DNA of 37,761 bases from Candidatus Auribacterota bacterium (GTDB lineage Bacteria > Auribacterota > Tritonobacteria > UBA1439). A program made the position numbers and the translations under genes. The number at the start of each line of letters is the position of its first letter. The first letter of the stretch is position 1. The stretch covers positions 1-37,761 of the forward strand of contig JAPLCW010000162.1 in assembly GCA_026392015.1 (NCBI GenBank), given 5' to 3'. The notes beneath the pieces are model-generated. The model did not search any database. It had not been told where the DNA came from and saw only the letters and a list, made by a program, of their open reading frames with translations. Below, piece after piece: positions 8,372 to 16,023 of this stretch.

Positions 8372-8492
8372 GGGGGAAACCACGAATTGGTCGAATTTCA
8401 CGAATTACATTCGTCCAATTCGTGCCTGCACGCCGGAGTGCGTTTTTGCACGCAGGTGTGTAATTCGTGGTTAAGTCCAAATATTTCCCCCT
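8372..8492. repeat. Palindromic AACCACGAATT element
   Basis: GGGGGAAACCACGAATT at the left and AATTCGTGGTT...TTTCCCCC at the right form inverted ends about 120 bases apart, with an internal GCACGC hairpin. A fragment of the same phrase (TTAACCACGAATTACATGAA) lies at about 22530. Non-coding. Confidence 0.65.
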
Positions 8493-8527
8493 AAGACTGC
8501 GGCCTTACGTTGCCTAAATTTCAGCCC

Positions 8528-8670
8528 CTAGTGTGATATATCAGAAGTCTCTTTACACTTGTCATCCCGGCGAAAGCCGGGATCCAGGCCTTATATGTGC
8601 TTTATTCTGGATTCCCGCTTTCGTGGGAATGACAGAGTTGTTGTAAAGAAGCGTTAGTGACACCACACTA
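8528..8670. repeat. Palindromic GTCATCCCGG/GGGAATGAC element with TAGTGTG ends
   Basis: The core 8561-8634 is the GTCATCCC...GGGAATGAC palindrome found across the window. It is enclosed by CTAGTGTGATATATC and GACACCACACTAG, plus mirrored CTCTTTAC/GTAAAGAAG tracts, i.e. a different set of outer inverted ends. Together with the two preceding elements this fills the gap between pilQ and the beta-helix gene. Confidence 0.65.
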
Positions 8671-8708
8671 GTGCAAGAGTGCGCTCTGCTCCGCGACCGG
8701 CGTATACC

Positions 8709-10832
8709 TCAATATCCCGCTTCCGATCCCAATCCATGCCGGAGCGTCTTGGGTTGCCACCATTTCATTCTCGGGAGGTTCAGCTGCTTGGCCTGATCCG
8801 CCCGTTGGCTGAGCCAGAGGCTGTCGCGATTCTCCTCGGTGACGACATTGGCGGTGATAAAGATAAGCAGATTGCTATTGCGAATCGTCTTGGTGGAGCT
8901 TGTGAAGAGGTAGGGGCCCAAAATCGGTATCTCCCCGAACAGGGGCACCTTGTCGATGAGATTCGTCTCATTCTCTCTCATCAGACCGCCGATGGCGAGG
9001 GTTTGACCGTTCTTGATGAGCACATCGGTATCAGCCGTACGGGTGGAGATTACCGGGAGTTGCGCGCTCGTGGCGCCCCCGAATGTTGTGAAGGAGAGGA
9101 TGTCGCTCACCTCGGGGACGACTTTCATATTGATGAATTCGTCCTCATTGACATGGGGCTTCACTTTCAGAATCACGCCGATATCCTTGTACTCAAAATC
9201 GGAGATCTCCCACTGCCCTGTGTTGTTGTTGAACTGGAACTTTGGGATGGGCCACTGTTCCGACACCTTGATGACACCGTCCTTGTTGTCCGCCATAACA
9301 AGCTTCGGGTGGGAGATAAGATTCGCATCGGTCTGATTCTGGAGAAAATTGAGCGTGAGCTGGAAGTTGTCCGGGGTGAGAACCGCCTGGCGGAGATCGG
9401 TGGTCATCACCCTGCTCCCGCGCTGGTTCAAGCTCTGGTCCTGGCTGCCGAGGTTTCCGCCCGAGGGCAGCGACATGTTCTTTATTCCGCTCCTTCCCGA
9501 TATTTGTTCCCTGTCGGTGGAGTGATCGCCGGTAGTCGTGCTGGTGCTGGTGTCGGTGATAGTCGTTCCGCTGGGCTTGCCGGGTTCCGTCGAGATGGTC
9601 GTACTGGTCGAATCGCTCCCCAGTGTCGTCTTCCCCGTCTTGTCACTCTTCGTGGTGAGGTCGTTAAGGACATCTGCGTGGCTTCGCTCATGGCCCCATA
9701 CCTCCTCACGCGTTATCGAGAACATCCCCTCATTGGCGGGAGGCCCTAACGTCACATTGAATCCCTTGAGTGAAACCCAGTCGATGCCGATATTTTCGTC
9801 AAAATCGTCACTGAGCTCCATGATCCTCGCTTCGATCAGGACCTGAGGGGTCCGCTTGTCGAGGCGCGTGATGATCTGCCCGATCTGGTCGATCTTTACG
9901 GGGGTATCGGTCACCACGAGCGTGTTGCTCCGCTCATCCGGTTTGATCTGGCCGCGGCCCGGCGTGAGTAAATGTTCGACCGATTTCACAATCTCGCTTG
10001 CCCGCGCGTAGCTCAGGGGGTAGACCTGCGTTTGCAGCGGTTCTTTATCGAGTTCTGAACGCGGCAAAACCCGGATGATATTTTGCTGTCTGACATACGC
10101 GTAGTTATTGGAATCGAGGATGAGCTTGAGCGCCGTCTCCCACGGCACATCCACGAGCCGGATCGTCACCTTTCCCTGCACCTCGGGTCCCGAGACGATA
10201 TTGATACCGTATCGAGTTGAGAAGATCCGCAGGATATTCGCGATGTCGGCATCCTTGAAGTCAAACGTGACCCGGCCGGGCAATTTTGGCTGCTCCTCGG
10301 TTGCCTTTGCCGTGGGCTCGGGACCAGCCTCCCCCGCGGTTTCCGCCGGTAGAGGGGCGAGAGGAACCGTGGCAGCCGCCATCTCCGCCGGCGCCAAAGC
10401 AGCCTCTTTGCCCTCCTGCGCTGCAGGTGTCACCCTCCACACATTTCCTTCTTTCCTGCAGGCATAACCGCACGCCGCGACAACCTGTGTGAGCGCATCC
10501 TCCCAGGGAACCTCCACGAGGCGCATGGTCACCTTTCCACGCACCTCCGGTCCCGCAATTATCGTGATACCGTAGCGGAGCGAGAAGGTGCGGAGAATCT
10601 CCTGCAGATCGGTATCCTTAAAATCAACGCTGATGCGCCCGGCGCCTGACGGAACCCCCGGCGGCGCACCCTCTCCACCGGACGGGGAGACAGCCTCCCC
10701 CTGTGCAGGGGGGGCTATTGTAACTGTACCTGTTGCCTGAGGCGCCGGTGCCTCCTGCGCGATCGAGACCGCTGACAGGACAATGACCAGCAGACACACA
10801 CAGAGAACCCCCCCGCCCCTCTCAGTACCCAT
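8709..10832 (-). CDS. pilQ: Type IV pilus secretin PilQ with duplicated STN domain
   Basis: A 707-residue outer membrane secretin that forms the pilus exit pore. There is a signal sequence near the N-terminus, then two very similar STN-type domains at residues about 66-136 and 186-257 (both contain YGI-I--GPEV-GKVT-RLV-VPWE), separated by an Ala/Pro/Glu-rich linker. A secretin N1 domain (about 268-340, VYPLSYARASEIVKSV) follows. The C-terminal secretin core has LISHPKLVMADNKDG and VPLFGEIPILGPYLF, the classical VPxLGxIPxLGxLF signature. A Ser/Thr/Gly-rich insert of about 70 residues (about 385-455) interrupts the core N-terminal part. It is last in the pilMNOPQ order and overlaps pilP by 11 bases. 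The assignment is secure; the duplication and insert are unusual. Confidence 0.95.
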   Translation of the reverse strand: MGTERGGGVLCVCLLVIVLSAVSIAQEAPAPQATGTVTIAPPAQGEAVSPSGGEGAPPGVPSGAGRISVDFKDTDLQEILRTFSLRYGITIIAGPEVRGKVTMRLVEVPWEDALTQVVAACGYACRKEGNVWRVTPAAQEGKEAALAPAEMAAATVPLAPLPAETAGEAGPEPTAKATEEQPKLPGRVTFDFKDADIANILRIFSTRYGINIVSGPEVQGKVTIRLVDVPWETALKLILDSNNYAYVRQQNIIRVLPRSELDKEPLQTQVYPLSYARASEIVKSVEHLLTPGRGQIKPDERSNTLVVTDTPVKIDQIGQIITRLDKRTPQVLIEARIMELSDDFDENIGIDWVSLKGFNVTLGPPANEGMFSITREEVWGHERSHADVLNDLTTKSDKTGKTTLGSDSTSTTISTEPGKPSGTTITDTSTSTTTGDHSTDREQISGRSGIKNMSLPSGGNLGSQDQSLNQRGSRVMTTDLRQAVLTPDNFQLTLNFLQNQTDANLISHPKLVMADNKDGVIKVSEQWPIPKFQFNNNTGQWEISDFEYKDIGVILKVKPHVNEDEFINMKVVPEVSDILSFTTFGGATSAQLPVISTRTADTDVLIKNGQTLAIGGLMRENETNLIDKVPLFGEIPILGPYLFTSSTKTIRNSNLLIFITANVVTEENRDSLWLSQRADQAKQLNLPRMKWWQPKTLRHGLGSEAGY

Positions 10833-11235
10833 CCTTGGTCTTCTCCTTTTTCTCCGCCATGAGCGGCACCGAAACTCTTTTCCCCATATATTGGAATGCT
10901 ATCCCCTCGGCGCTGATCTCTACGATTGTACAGCCTTTCATCTCATCGCCGACAGAAACAATTTTATCTCCGATGAGGGCGCGCGGCGCTTGCGGATCCC
11001 ACAAAATACCGCTGAGATTCCTGGCAAACCAGTCCTCCATCACGGCCGTATTCACCACCTCCACGCCGCTCTTCTCGGTCGGAGTCGCTTGCACGGGCGG
11101 CAGAAAAGGATTCCGCTTCCCATGGCTGTGATAGCCTTTCTCTGCGGCCCGAATTATACCAACCGATGTACAAAAGGCAAAGGCGACAATTGCGATTCGG
11201 GACGGCAGCGACGCCCTCCGGTTCCGCGCGAACAT
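10822..11235 (-). CDS. pilP: Type IV pilus PilP-like protein
   Basis: A 137-residue exported protein in the pilP slot of the operon. From the ATG at 11233-11235 a basic N-terminus (MFARNRRASLPSR) precedes a hydrophobic segment (IAIVAFAFCTSVGII) ending at AAEKG. The mature part begins with the PilP-like RNPFLPP motif and ends in a small beta domain (GILWDPQAPRALIGDKIVSVGDEMKGCTIVEISAEGIAF), the homology-region fold that binds secretin N-domains and PilNO. There is no lipobox cysteine next to the cleavage region, so unlike classical PilP it may not be a lipoprotein. It lies 16 bases after the pilO stop and overlaps pilQ. A longer start at 11334 would run through pilO and is unlikely. Confidence 0.85.
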   Translation of the reverse strand: MFARNRRASLPSRIAIVAFAFCTSVGIIRAAEKGYHSHGKRNPFLPPVQATPTEKSGVEVVNTAVMEDWFARNLSGILWDPQAPRALIGDKIVSVGDEMKGCTIVEISAEGIAFQYMGKRVSVPLMAEKKEKTKDGY

Positions 11236-11251
11236 GTACTTTCCCGATCTC

Positions 11252-11824
11252 TTACTTCGCACGTGTTGCTGCCCTCCTGGCAAGGTACTGGACGAGGAGC
11301 ACGACCTTCTGCCCGCCGGGATCATTGCCCTCAATGCTAATATCCTTTATCTCCAGAAACCTGCTGGTGTTCTCGAGCTCACTCAGGAAATTCCCCAGCT
11401 CGTGGAATCCGCACTTCATCCGGATCTCCCAGGCTTTCTCCGCGTACTTCTCTTGCAGCTCGCCCTCGAACTTGAAGTCGGAGACTGAGGAACCTTGGTA
11501 TCTTTGACTGACATCGCTCATTCCCGTCATCCCCGAAATCTTGTTGATTTGTCTCGAGAGCCACGTTTGGTCATCCTCCATCGGTATCTCCGGCGCGTAG
11601 GCATCCACTTCCTGCCCAAGACGCGCCACCTCCTCCCTCTGTTGAGGAATGCTCTTCACCAGCATTTCCGCTTTTATGAGCTGCGAGCGGTAATCAACCG
11701 GCGCGCCCGCCGCCGAGCCGGGGGCGCCCTTTCCGGGGGTGATGACGAACTGGTAGACGAGCACCCCGGTGACAACGAGCATCATCGCGCCCAATACGAT
11801 GAGCTGTATCTGATTTTTCCCCAT
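11252..11824 (-). CDS. pilO: Type IV pilus inner membrane alignment protein PilO
   Basis: A 190-residue bitopic membrane protein. It has a short cytoplasmic N-terminus, one membrane helix (LIVLGAMMLVVTGVLVYQF), a periplasmic coiled-coil part (QLIKAEMLVKSIPQQREEVARLGQEV) and a ferredoxin-like domain with GFHELGNFLSELENTSRFLEIKDISI, the PilO consensus around the conserved G-H/F--L--FL--LE block. It pairs with PilN in the alignment subcomplex joining PilM to PilP/PilQ. ATG at 11822-11824 has an AGAGAGG ribosome site; a GTG at 11845 would add only seven residues. The gene is 46 bases from pilN. Confidence 0.93.
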   Translation of the reverse strand: MGKNQIQLIVLGAMMLVVTGVLVYQFVITPGKGAPGSAAGAPVDYRSQLIKAEMLVKSIPQQREEVARLGQEVDAYAPEIPMEDDQTWLSRQINKISGMTGMSDVSQRYQGSSVSDFKFEGELQEKYAEKAWEIRMKCGFHELGNFLSELENTSRFLEIKDISIEGNDPGGQKVVLLVQYLARRAATRAK

Positions 11825-11870
11825 TGTCCGAGCCTCTCTGTGCACTCCCGTCGCCTGTTATCCCTGGGGC

Positions 11871-12440
11871 CTATTTCTTCTCCGCGGTCTTCGCCCGCAC
11901 GCACCTGATTTCAAAGGACTTCCCCCCGTGCTCAATATTCTCTATAGAATAATCAACCTGAGGGAAGGCAAGCACGAACGAATGCGACCGCTTCAGAGAA
12001 TCGATAAACTCCACCACGCTCTCGATGCCATGTCCGGGGACCGCTTCACCTTTCATGATCAGCACCTTCTGCTGCCGAGGATTGTAGCTGAGTTTCGTGA
12101 GGAAAAGGTCGGGGGGCATCACGTCGCCCACATCGTTGAGAAGAATGCTCCATAGAATTCTGCCCACAGCCAATGTGTCGAGCATCTCGTATTCCTTGAG
12201 GAGTTGCTGTTTCTTCTTGATCAGCGCCTCTGCTTCCTGCGCCTGGGGCTTCAATCTCTCGATCTGCCCTCTCACCCGTGCCGCATCCCTCATGCGCTGG
12301 CCCACGATTGTAAAGACAATCACAATACAGAGGATGGTGATGGACAGCGCGGCGCCGACAATGGCGGCGATATTAATTTTCACGCGCCGCACGCGCTGGC
12401 TCTCGCGCAGCTCTTCCGGAAGGAGGTTAATTTTTATCAT
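11871..12440 (-). CDS. pilN: Type IV pilus inner membrane protein PilN
   Basis: A 189-residue protein beginning MIKINLLPEELRESQR; the INLLP motif is the cytoplasmic N-terminus that docks in the groove of PilM. It is followed by one membrane helix (IVGAALSITILCIVIVFTIVG), a coiled coil rich in R/Q/E/K, and a small alpha/beta domain (PPDLFLTKLSYNPRQQKVLIMKGEA). The start at 12438-12440 is set by this motif; upstream sequence to 12503 would add unrelated residues. The ribosome site is weak. About 113 bases separate it from the pilM stop, the only notable gap in the operon, and I see no gene there. Confidence 0.94.
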   Translation of the reverse strand: MIKINLLPEELRESQRVRRVKINIAAIVGAALSITILCIVIVFTIVGQRMRDAARVRGQIERLKPQAQEAEALIKKKQQLLKEYEMLDTLAVGRILWSILLNDVGDVMPPDLFLTKLSYNPRQQKVLIMKGEAVPGHGIESVVEFIDSLKRSHSFVLAFPQVDYSIENIEHGGKSFEIRCVRAKTAEKK

Positions 12441-12553
12441 AACGGCAGTAACCCGCGCTCCGTTACCCGAGACTGTGGATCGTCGACCGCCAACCGTACA
12501 CACGCAGTCGCTCGCCGCCCACCCCGTGAACTACGGTCCCTGACCCACAATAA

Positions 12554-13585
12554 TTATTCAGACATCGCCAGGCCCGCCGCAACGGAGAATATTCCATTCT
12601 GTTGATCTCCCCATTGAGCTTGCGCAGGGGATGAGGACAGTCGTGCGAGCGGATCCCAGAACAAAACCGGAATGCCAAACTCCGATGCGAGCGTCTCATT
12701 GAGCCCCGGACAAAGCGCACCGCCGCCGCTAAGATAGATCCGGCTGATGCTCTTGTTCATTTTCGAAGAGACGTAGTTGAAGGTCGAGCGCAACTCCCGC
12801 ACGAGGACCATGATCATCGGCTCCACCATCTCCTTTACAGAAGCACCAGACGTTTCCTTCCGATGCTCCGCTTCCTTGAACTCTATTCCCAACCCCCTCG
12901 CGATGGCGAGCGTGGCATTGTCCCCCCCCAACTCGATATCACGCGTAAACTCCAGGACATGCGCGGAAAAAATATTCAGGATTGTCCGCACAGCTCCCAC
13001 GTGCAGAACAGAAACAGTCTCGTCGCTACCGACTTGTATCGTGGCCTCAAACGCATTCGCGAGCGCTATTGCATCGACACTGACCATGCGGGGGACCAGG
13101 CCCATTCCCTTAAGTAACTCCAGCCGCTCCTGGACGAGGGCCTTCCTCGCCGCAGCGAGCACCACCCTCATCCTTGGCTTCTCTTTCATATCCGGATCGA
13201 GAATATGGCAATCGAACACACACTCTTCGATACTGAACGGCAGCAGCATATCGGCCTCATACTTGATGCTCGACTTCAACTCGGAGGCGCTCATGCGCGG
13301 CATGTCCGTATGTCTCACGATGGCTCCCTTGCCGGAAACAGAAATGCGCAGATCGGAAAGGTCCAGATCATTGTGCGCAATGGTGTTTGCAAGGGCCCGC
13401 CTGAGATCGGTCACAGTGAGAGAGGTTTCAGAAACTCTGTTGAGAAGAGTTATCGTGGAGTGAAGGAGCGTCAGATGACCCTGTCCCCCTTCTACCGTGA
13501 CCATCTTGATTGAATGGAAACCGATATCCAAGCCGACCGATCGCCTGGCCTTACGGCTCTTCAGCTTCAGGAGTGCCATGGGCAT
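12554..13585 (-). CDS. pilM: Type IV pilus assembly ATPase-fold protein PilM
   Basis: A 343-residue cytoplasmic actin/FtsA-like protein and the first gene of the pilMNOPQ operon. VGLDIGFHSIKMV is the phosphate-1 loop, FSIEECVFDCHIL and RMRVVLAAARKALVQERLELLKGMGL match the 1C-type subdomain of PilM, and RIYLSGGGALCPGLNETLASEFGIPV is the adenosine motif. It binds the PilN N-terminus on the cytoplasmic side and links to PilB/PilC, which are not in this window. Two ATG codons, 13585 and 13579, are two residues apart; neither has a strong ribosome site. The upstream 410 bases hold a mobile-looking element rather than an obvious promoter. Confidence 0.95.
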   Translation of the reverse strand: MPMALLKLKSRKARRSVGLDIGFHSIKMVTVEGGQGHLTLLHSTITLLNRVSETSLTVTDLRRALANTIAHNDLDLSDLRISVSGKGAIVRHTDMPRMSASELKSSIKYEADMLLPFSIEECVFDCHILDPDMKEKPRMRVVLAAARKALVQERLELLKGMGLVPRMVSVDAIALANAFEATIQVGSDETVSVLHVGAVRTILNIFSAHVLEFTRDIELGGDNATLAIARGLGIEFKEAEHRKETSGASVKEMVEPMIMVLVRELRSTFNYVSSKMNKSISRIYLSGGGALCPGLNETLASEFGIPVLFWDPLARLSSSPAQAQWGDQQNGIFSVAAGLAMSE

Positions 13586-13814
13586 GGAGCCCCACTCTTT
13601 GAGTGGGCCTCCCCTCCGCGCAAGATGCTTCTCCCGGGAATGGACAAACGCTCATCCCCGCTGAGTGCTCGTCGAGAGACACCACGCTCCGCCTAGAAAC
13701 GAATACCTCAACGCACCCCGAAGAGCGCGTTGAGCTTCTATAACGATTAGTGCGGACCAAGTGTACATAAGCAGATGAAGTGTGTCAAGAAATTGAGCCC
13801 GCGCGGTACGGCGC

Positions 13815-13923
13815 GATGGTGAAATCAAAAGTGTGGGCTTTTGTTTACCATAGACAAGACTTAAGTCTCGGCTACACTGCATATCGTAAATCTTAAAAAG
13901 CCCACACTTTTTGTTGCATAATC
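13815..13923. mobile_element. Small MITE (about 86-109 bp), copy 1
   Basis: AAAAGTGTGGGCTTTT (13827-13842) and its exact inverse AAAAGCCCACACTTTT (13897-13912) bound an element; weaker inverted similarity extends out to GAT...ATC at 13815 and 13923. In the centre is AGACTTAAGTCTCGGCTAC. A second copy is at 17944-18048. No coding capacity. It lies between the divergent pilM and the first TMTC-like gene. Confidence 0.8.
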
Positions 13924-13997
13924 GAGCTAGGCCTGTTACTGCTTACCGCTTACAACTTAGGGCTGGTTTTGGTAAAGTATTTTCGGGAGATCGAATA

Positions 13998-15782
13998 ATG
14001 CGGGACACGGGTAGTGTGTTGAAAGAACTCGCGCTGCTCATCTCCGTCACATTCATCGCCTACTCGAACACATTCGGGAACAATTTCGTCTGGGACGACC
14101 TCCCCCTGATCGAGGACAACTACGCGGTCCACAGTTTTCGCCATGTCGGAGCGCTCTTCACAAGCCCGTTTTTCAATGTTTCCATGAATGACGGCTCGCC
14201 GCCCTATTGGCGCCCTCTCATACTCCTCTCCTTTGCCCTCGACTACGCCCTTTGGGGAAACAATACTTTCGGCTTCCATCTCACAAATTTTCTTATCCAC
14301 TCGCTCAACGCGGTGCTCGTCCTGCTCCTCTGGCGCGCCGTAGTGCGCAATCGCACGATCGCCCTCGGGGCATCCCTCGTCTTCGCCCTGCACCCCCTCC
14401 AGACAAACGCGGCAACCTATATCTCAGGGAGAACGGATCTACTCTCCACGACATTCCTCCTTCTCTCCTGTCTGTTTTACCTTCGCTATATAGTATCCCG
14501 TCATGCGAGTGGATTCTGCGCCGCCGGCATGATGGTTTCGCTCTTCCTCTCCCTTCTGGCCAAGGAAACAGCACTCGTCGCGCCGCTTCTCCTGTTCCTT
14601 CTTGGACGGATGGTCAGGAGATCCATCGGGTTCAGGAGGCATGGAGCGGTATTTCTCTCTCTTGCCGCTCCTTCCGCATACCTCCTCTGTCGTACCCTGC
14701 TTCACGTATCGATCGGCGAATGGCTTCTCGGTCTCGGCGCCGTATCATTTGCAGGGCTCTGCGCCGTGGCGGAGAGCCTCATCCTCTACGCCCGCCTGAT
14801 CCTTTTCCCCGTCGGGTTGCATATGGAGAGATTCATCACTATCGATTTCCCTCCCTCGACCGCCGGTCTATTGTGCGCATTCCTCGCCATGCTTATTGTG
14901 CTCGTTGCCATGCGCTTCATGGCGCGCAGGGGCGCTCTTGCATCCCTTGTCGTCTGGTCATGTGCCGCTCTCCTCCCTGCAAGCAATATCATCCCTCTCT
15001 ACTCATCCATCGCGCGCTCCCAGCTTTTCCTGGGAGAGCAGTTCCTGTACCTTCCGATGGTGGGGCTCTCCGCAGCCTTTGTCCTTTCGATCGAACATCT
15101 GAGGAAGCGGTCCTCGCTCGCCAGGGCTGCGGCGCTCGCGGCGTTGGCCGCGCTCGGTACTCTCACCTATGCCCATAACGGCTATTGGCGCGACAACCTG
15201 ACCTTTTATACACAGACGCTCGCACGCTACCCGGGCAGCGCCAGAATAAGCACGAACCTCGGGCTCTATTACGCAGCCAAGGGGAGCTTCGCGGAGAGCC
15301 TGGGCCTCCTCCGCAAGGTTATGGAGCAGAATCCGCACTTCTCTGACGCGCACCGCAATCTCGGAACGGTATACTTCGTAGTGGGAGACCTCGCGTCAGC
15401 CAGGAAGGAACTCAACACCGCTCTGGAGCTACGCCCCGACAGTACCGTGGCTCTCGACCTGATCGGGCTGATCAATATCTCCGAAGGCAAAATCGACGAT
15501 GCGATCGCGTACTTCAAGAAGGCGCGCGACATCTCGCCGCGCTATCTCCAGGTACGGTTCAACCTCTCCTCAGCGTATGAACAAAAGGCAATGACCAGGG
15601 AAGCGATCCAGGAGATGAAGGAGATCATCGATATCGATCCCTCATCACTCGCTGCAAGGACGCGGCTCGTCTCCCTGTACGAGGCTCAGGGCGATCGCGC
15701 GCGCGCGGAAGCCGAGCGCCGCGCGATACTCAATCTCTATCCCGAATGTGCGTGGACACCCGGACAATCGAAGGAGCGATAG
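13998..15782 (+). CDS. TMTC-like membrane glycosyltransferase with C-terminal TPR domain (paralog 1)
   Basis: A 594-residue protein: about ten to eleven hydrophobic segments (residues 8-390) followed by four to five tetratricopeptide repeats (about 415-580). After the first membrane segment comes NNFVWDDLPLIEDN (VWDD at 31-34), equivalent to the acidic first-loop motif of GT-C transferases. Then come PYWRPLILLSFALDY, FHLTNFLIHSLN, FALHPLQTNAATYISGRTDL and FLGEQFLYLPMVGLS. The same block order occurs in eukaryotic TMTC O-mannosyltransferases. Expected role: transfer of a sugar from a polyprenyl-phosphate donor to proteins outside the membrane, with TPRs recruiting substrate. Neither donor nor substrate is shown. 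ATG at 13998 follows GGGAG. It diverges from pilM and is followed by a paralog in the same direction. Confidence 0.82.
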   Translation: MRDTGSVLKELALLISVTFIAYSNTFGNNFVWDDLPLIEDNYAVHSFRHVGALFTSPFFNVSMNDGSPPYWRPLILLSFALDYALWGNNTFGFHLTNFLIHSLNAVLVLLLWRAVVRNRTIALGASLVFALHPLQTNAATYISGRTDLLSTTFLLLSCLFYLRYIVSRHASGFCAAGMMVSLFLSLLAKETALVAPLLLFLLGRMVRRSIGFRRHGAVFLSLAAPSAYLLCRTLLHVSIGEWLLGLGAVSFAGLCAVAESLILYARLILFPVGLHMERFITIDFPPSTAGLLCAFLAMLIVLVAMRFMARRGALASLVVWSCAALLPASNIIPLYSSIARSQLFLGEQFLYLPMVGLSAAFVLSIEHLRKRSSLARAAALAALAALGTLTYAHNGYWRDNLTFYTQTLARYPGSARISTNLGLYYAAKGSFAESLGLLRKVMEQNPHFSDAHRNLGTVYFVVGDLASARKELNTALELRPDSTVALDLIGLINISEGKIDDAIAYFKKARDISPRYLQVRFNLSSAYEQKAMTREAIQEMKEIIDIDPSSLAARTRLVSLYEAQGDRARAEAERRAILNLYPECAWTPGQSKER

Positions 15783-15904
15783 ACTTCGCAATTGTGGGAG
15801 GGACATTTTGTGTGGGAGGGGCATCTTACCCCGATTATCGCGGCGGGAAGCCGCTTCCAGATTTTTTGTTGAAATTCGAAAGCACATAATCGGTTATGAC
15901 GTAA

Positions 15905-16018
15905 TGAGACAATCTGTGTTCATCCGTAGTCATCTGTGTGTATCTGTGATGCTCGTTTAAGTTTCAATGTGTATCACGGATGAACAAAGATATGACAGAG
16001 ATACACACAGATAGATTG
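15905..16018. repeat. Imperfect inverted repeat of the ATCTGTGTGTATCTGTG type
   Basis: TCATCCGTAGTCATCTGTGTG in part at about 15920-15942 is mirrored by ACGGATGAAC and GATACACACAGAT at about 15976-16014. It lies between the two TMTC-like genes and may form a hairpin in read-through transcripts. Non-coding. Confidence 0.6.
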
Positions 16019-16023
16019 GGAAT

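Noticed and set aside
8679..9749. Long open frame (356 codons) on the plus strand
   Set aside because: It lies entirely opposite pilQ, has no recognisable domain and reflects the GC-rich third positions of the real gene.
12441..12553. Extra small gene between pilM and pilN
   Set aside because: Only short frames continuous with out-of-frame reading of pilM or pilN are present; nothing supports a separate gene.
14207..15178. 323-codon open frame in another plus frame inside the first TMTC-like gene
   Set aside because: Its product is Arg/Pro/Ser-rich without domains, while the overlapping frame has clear membrane and TPR structure.
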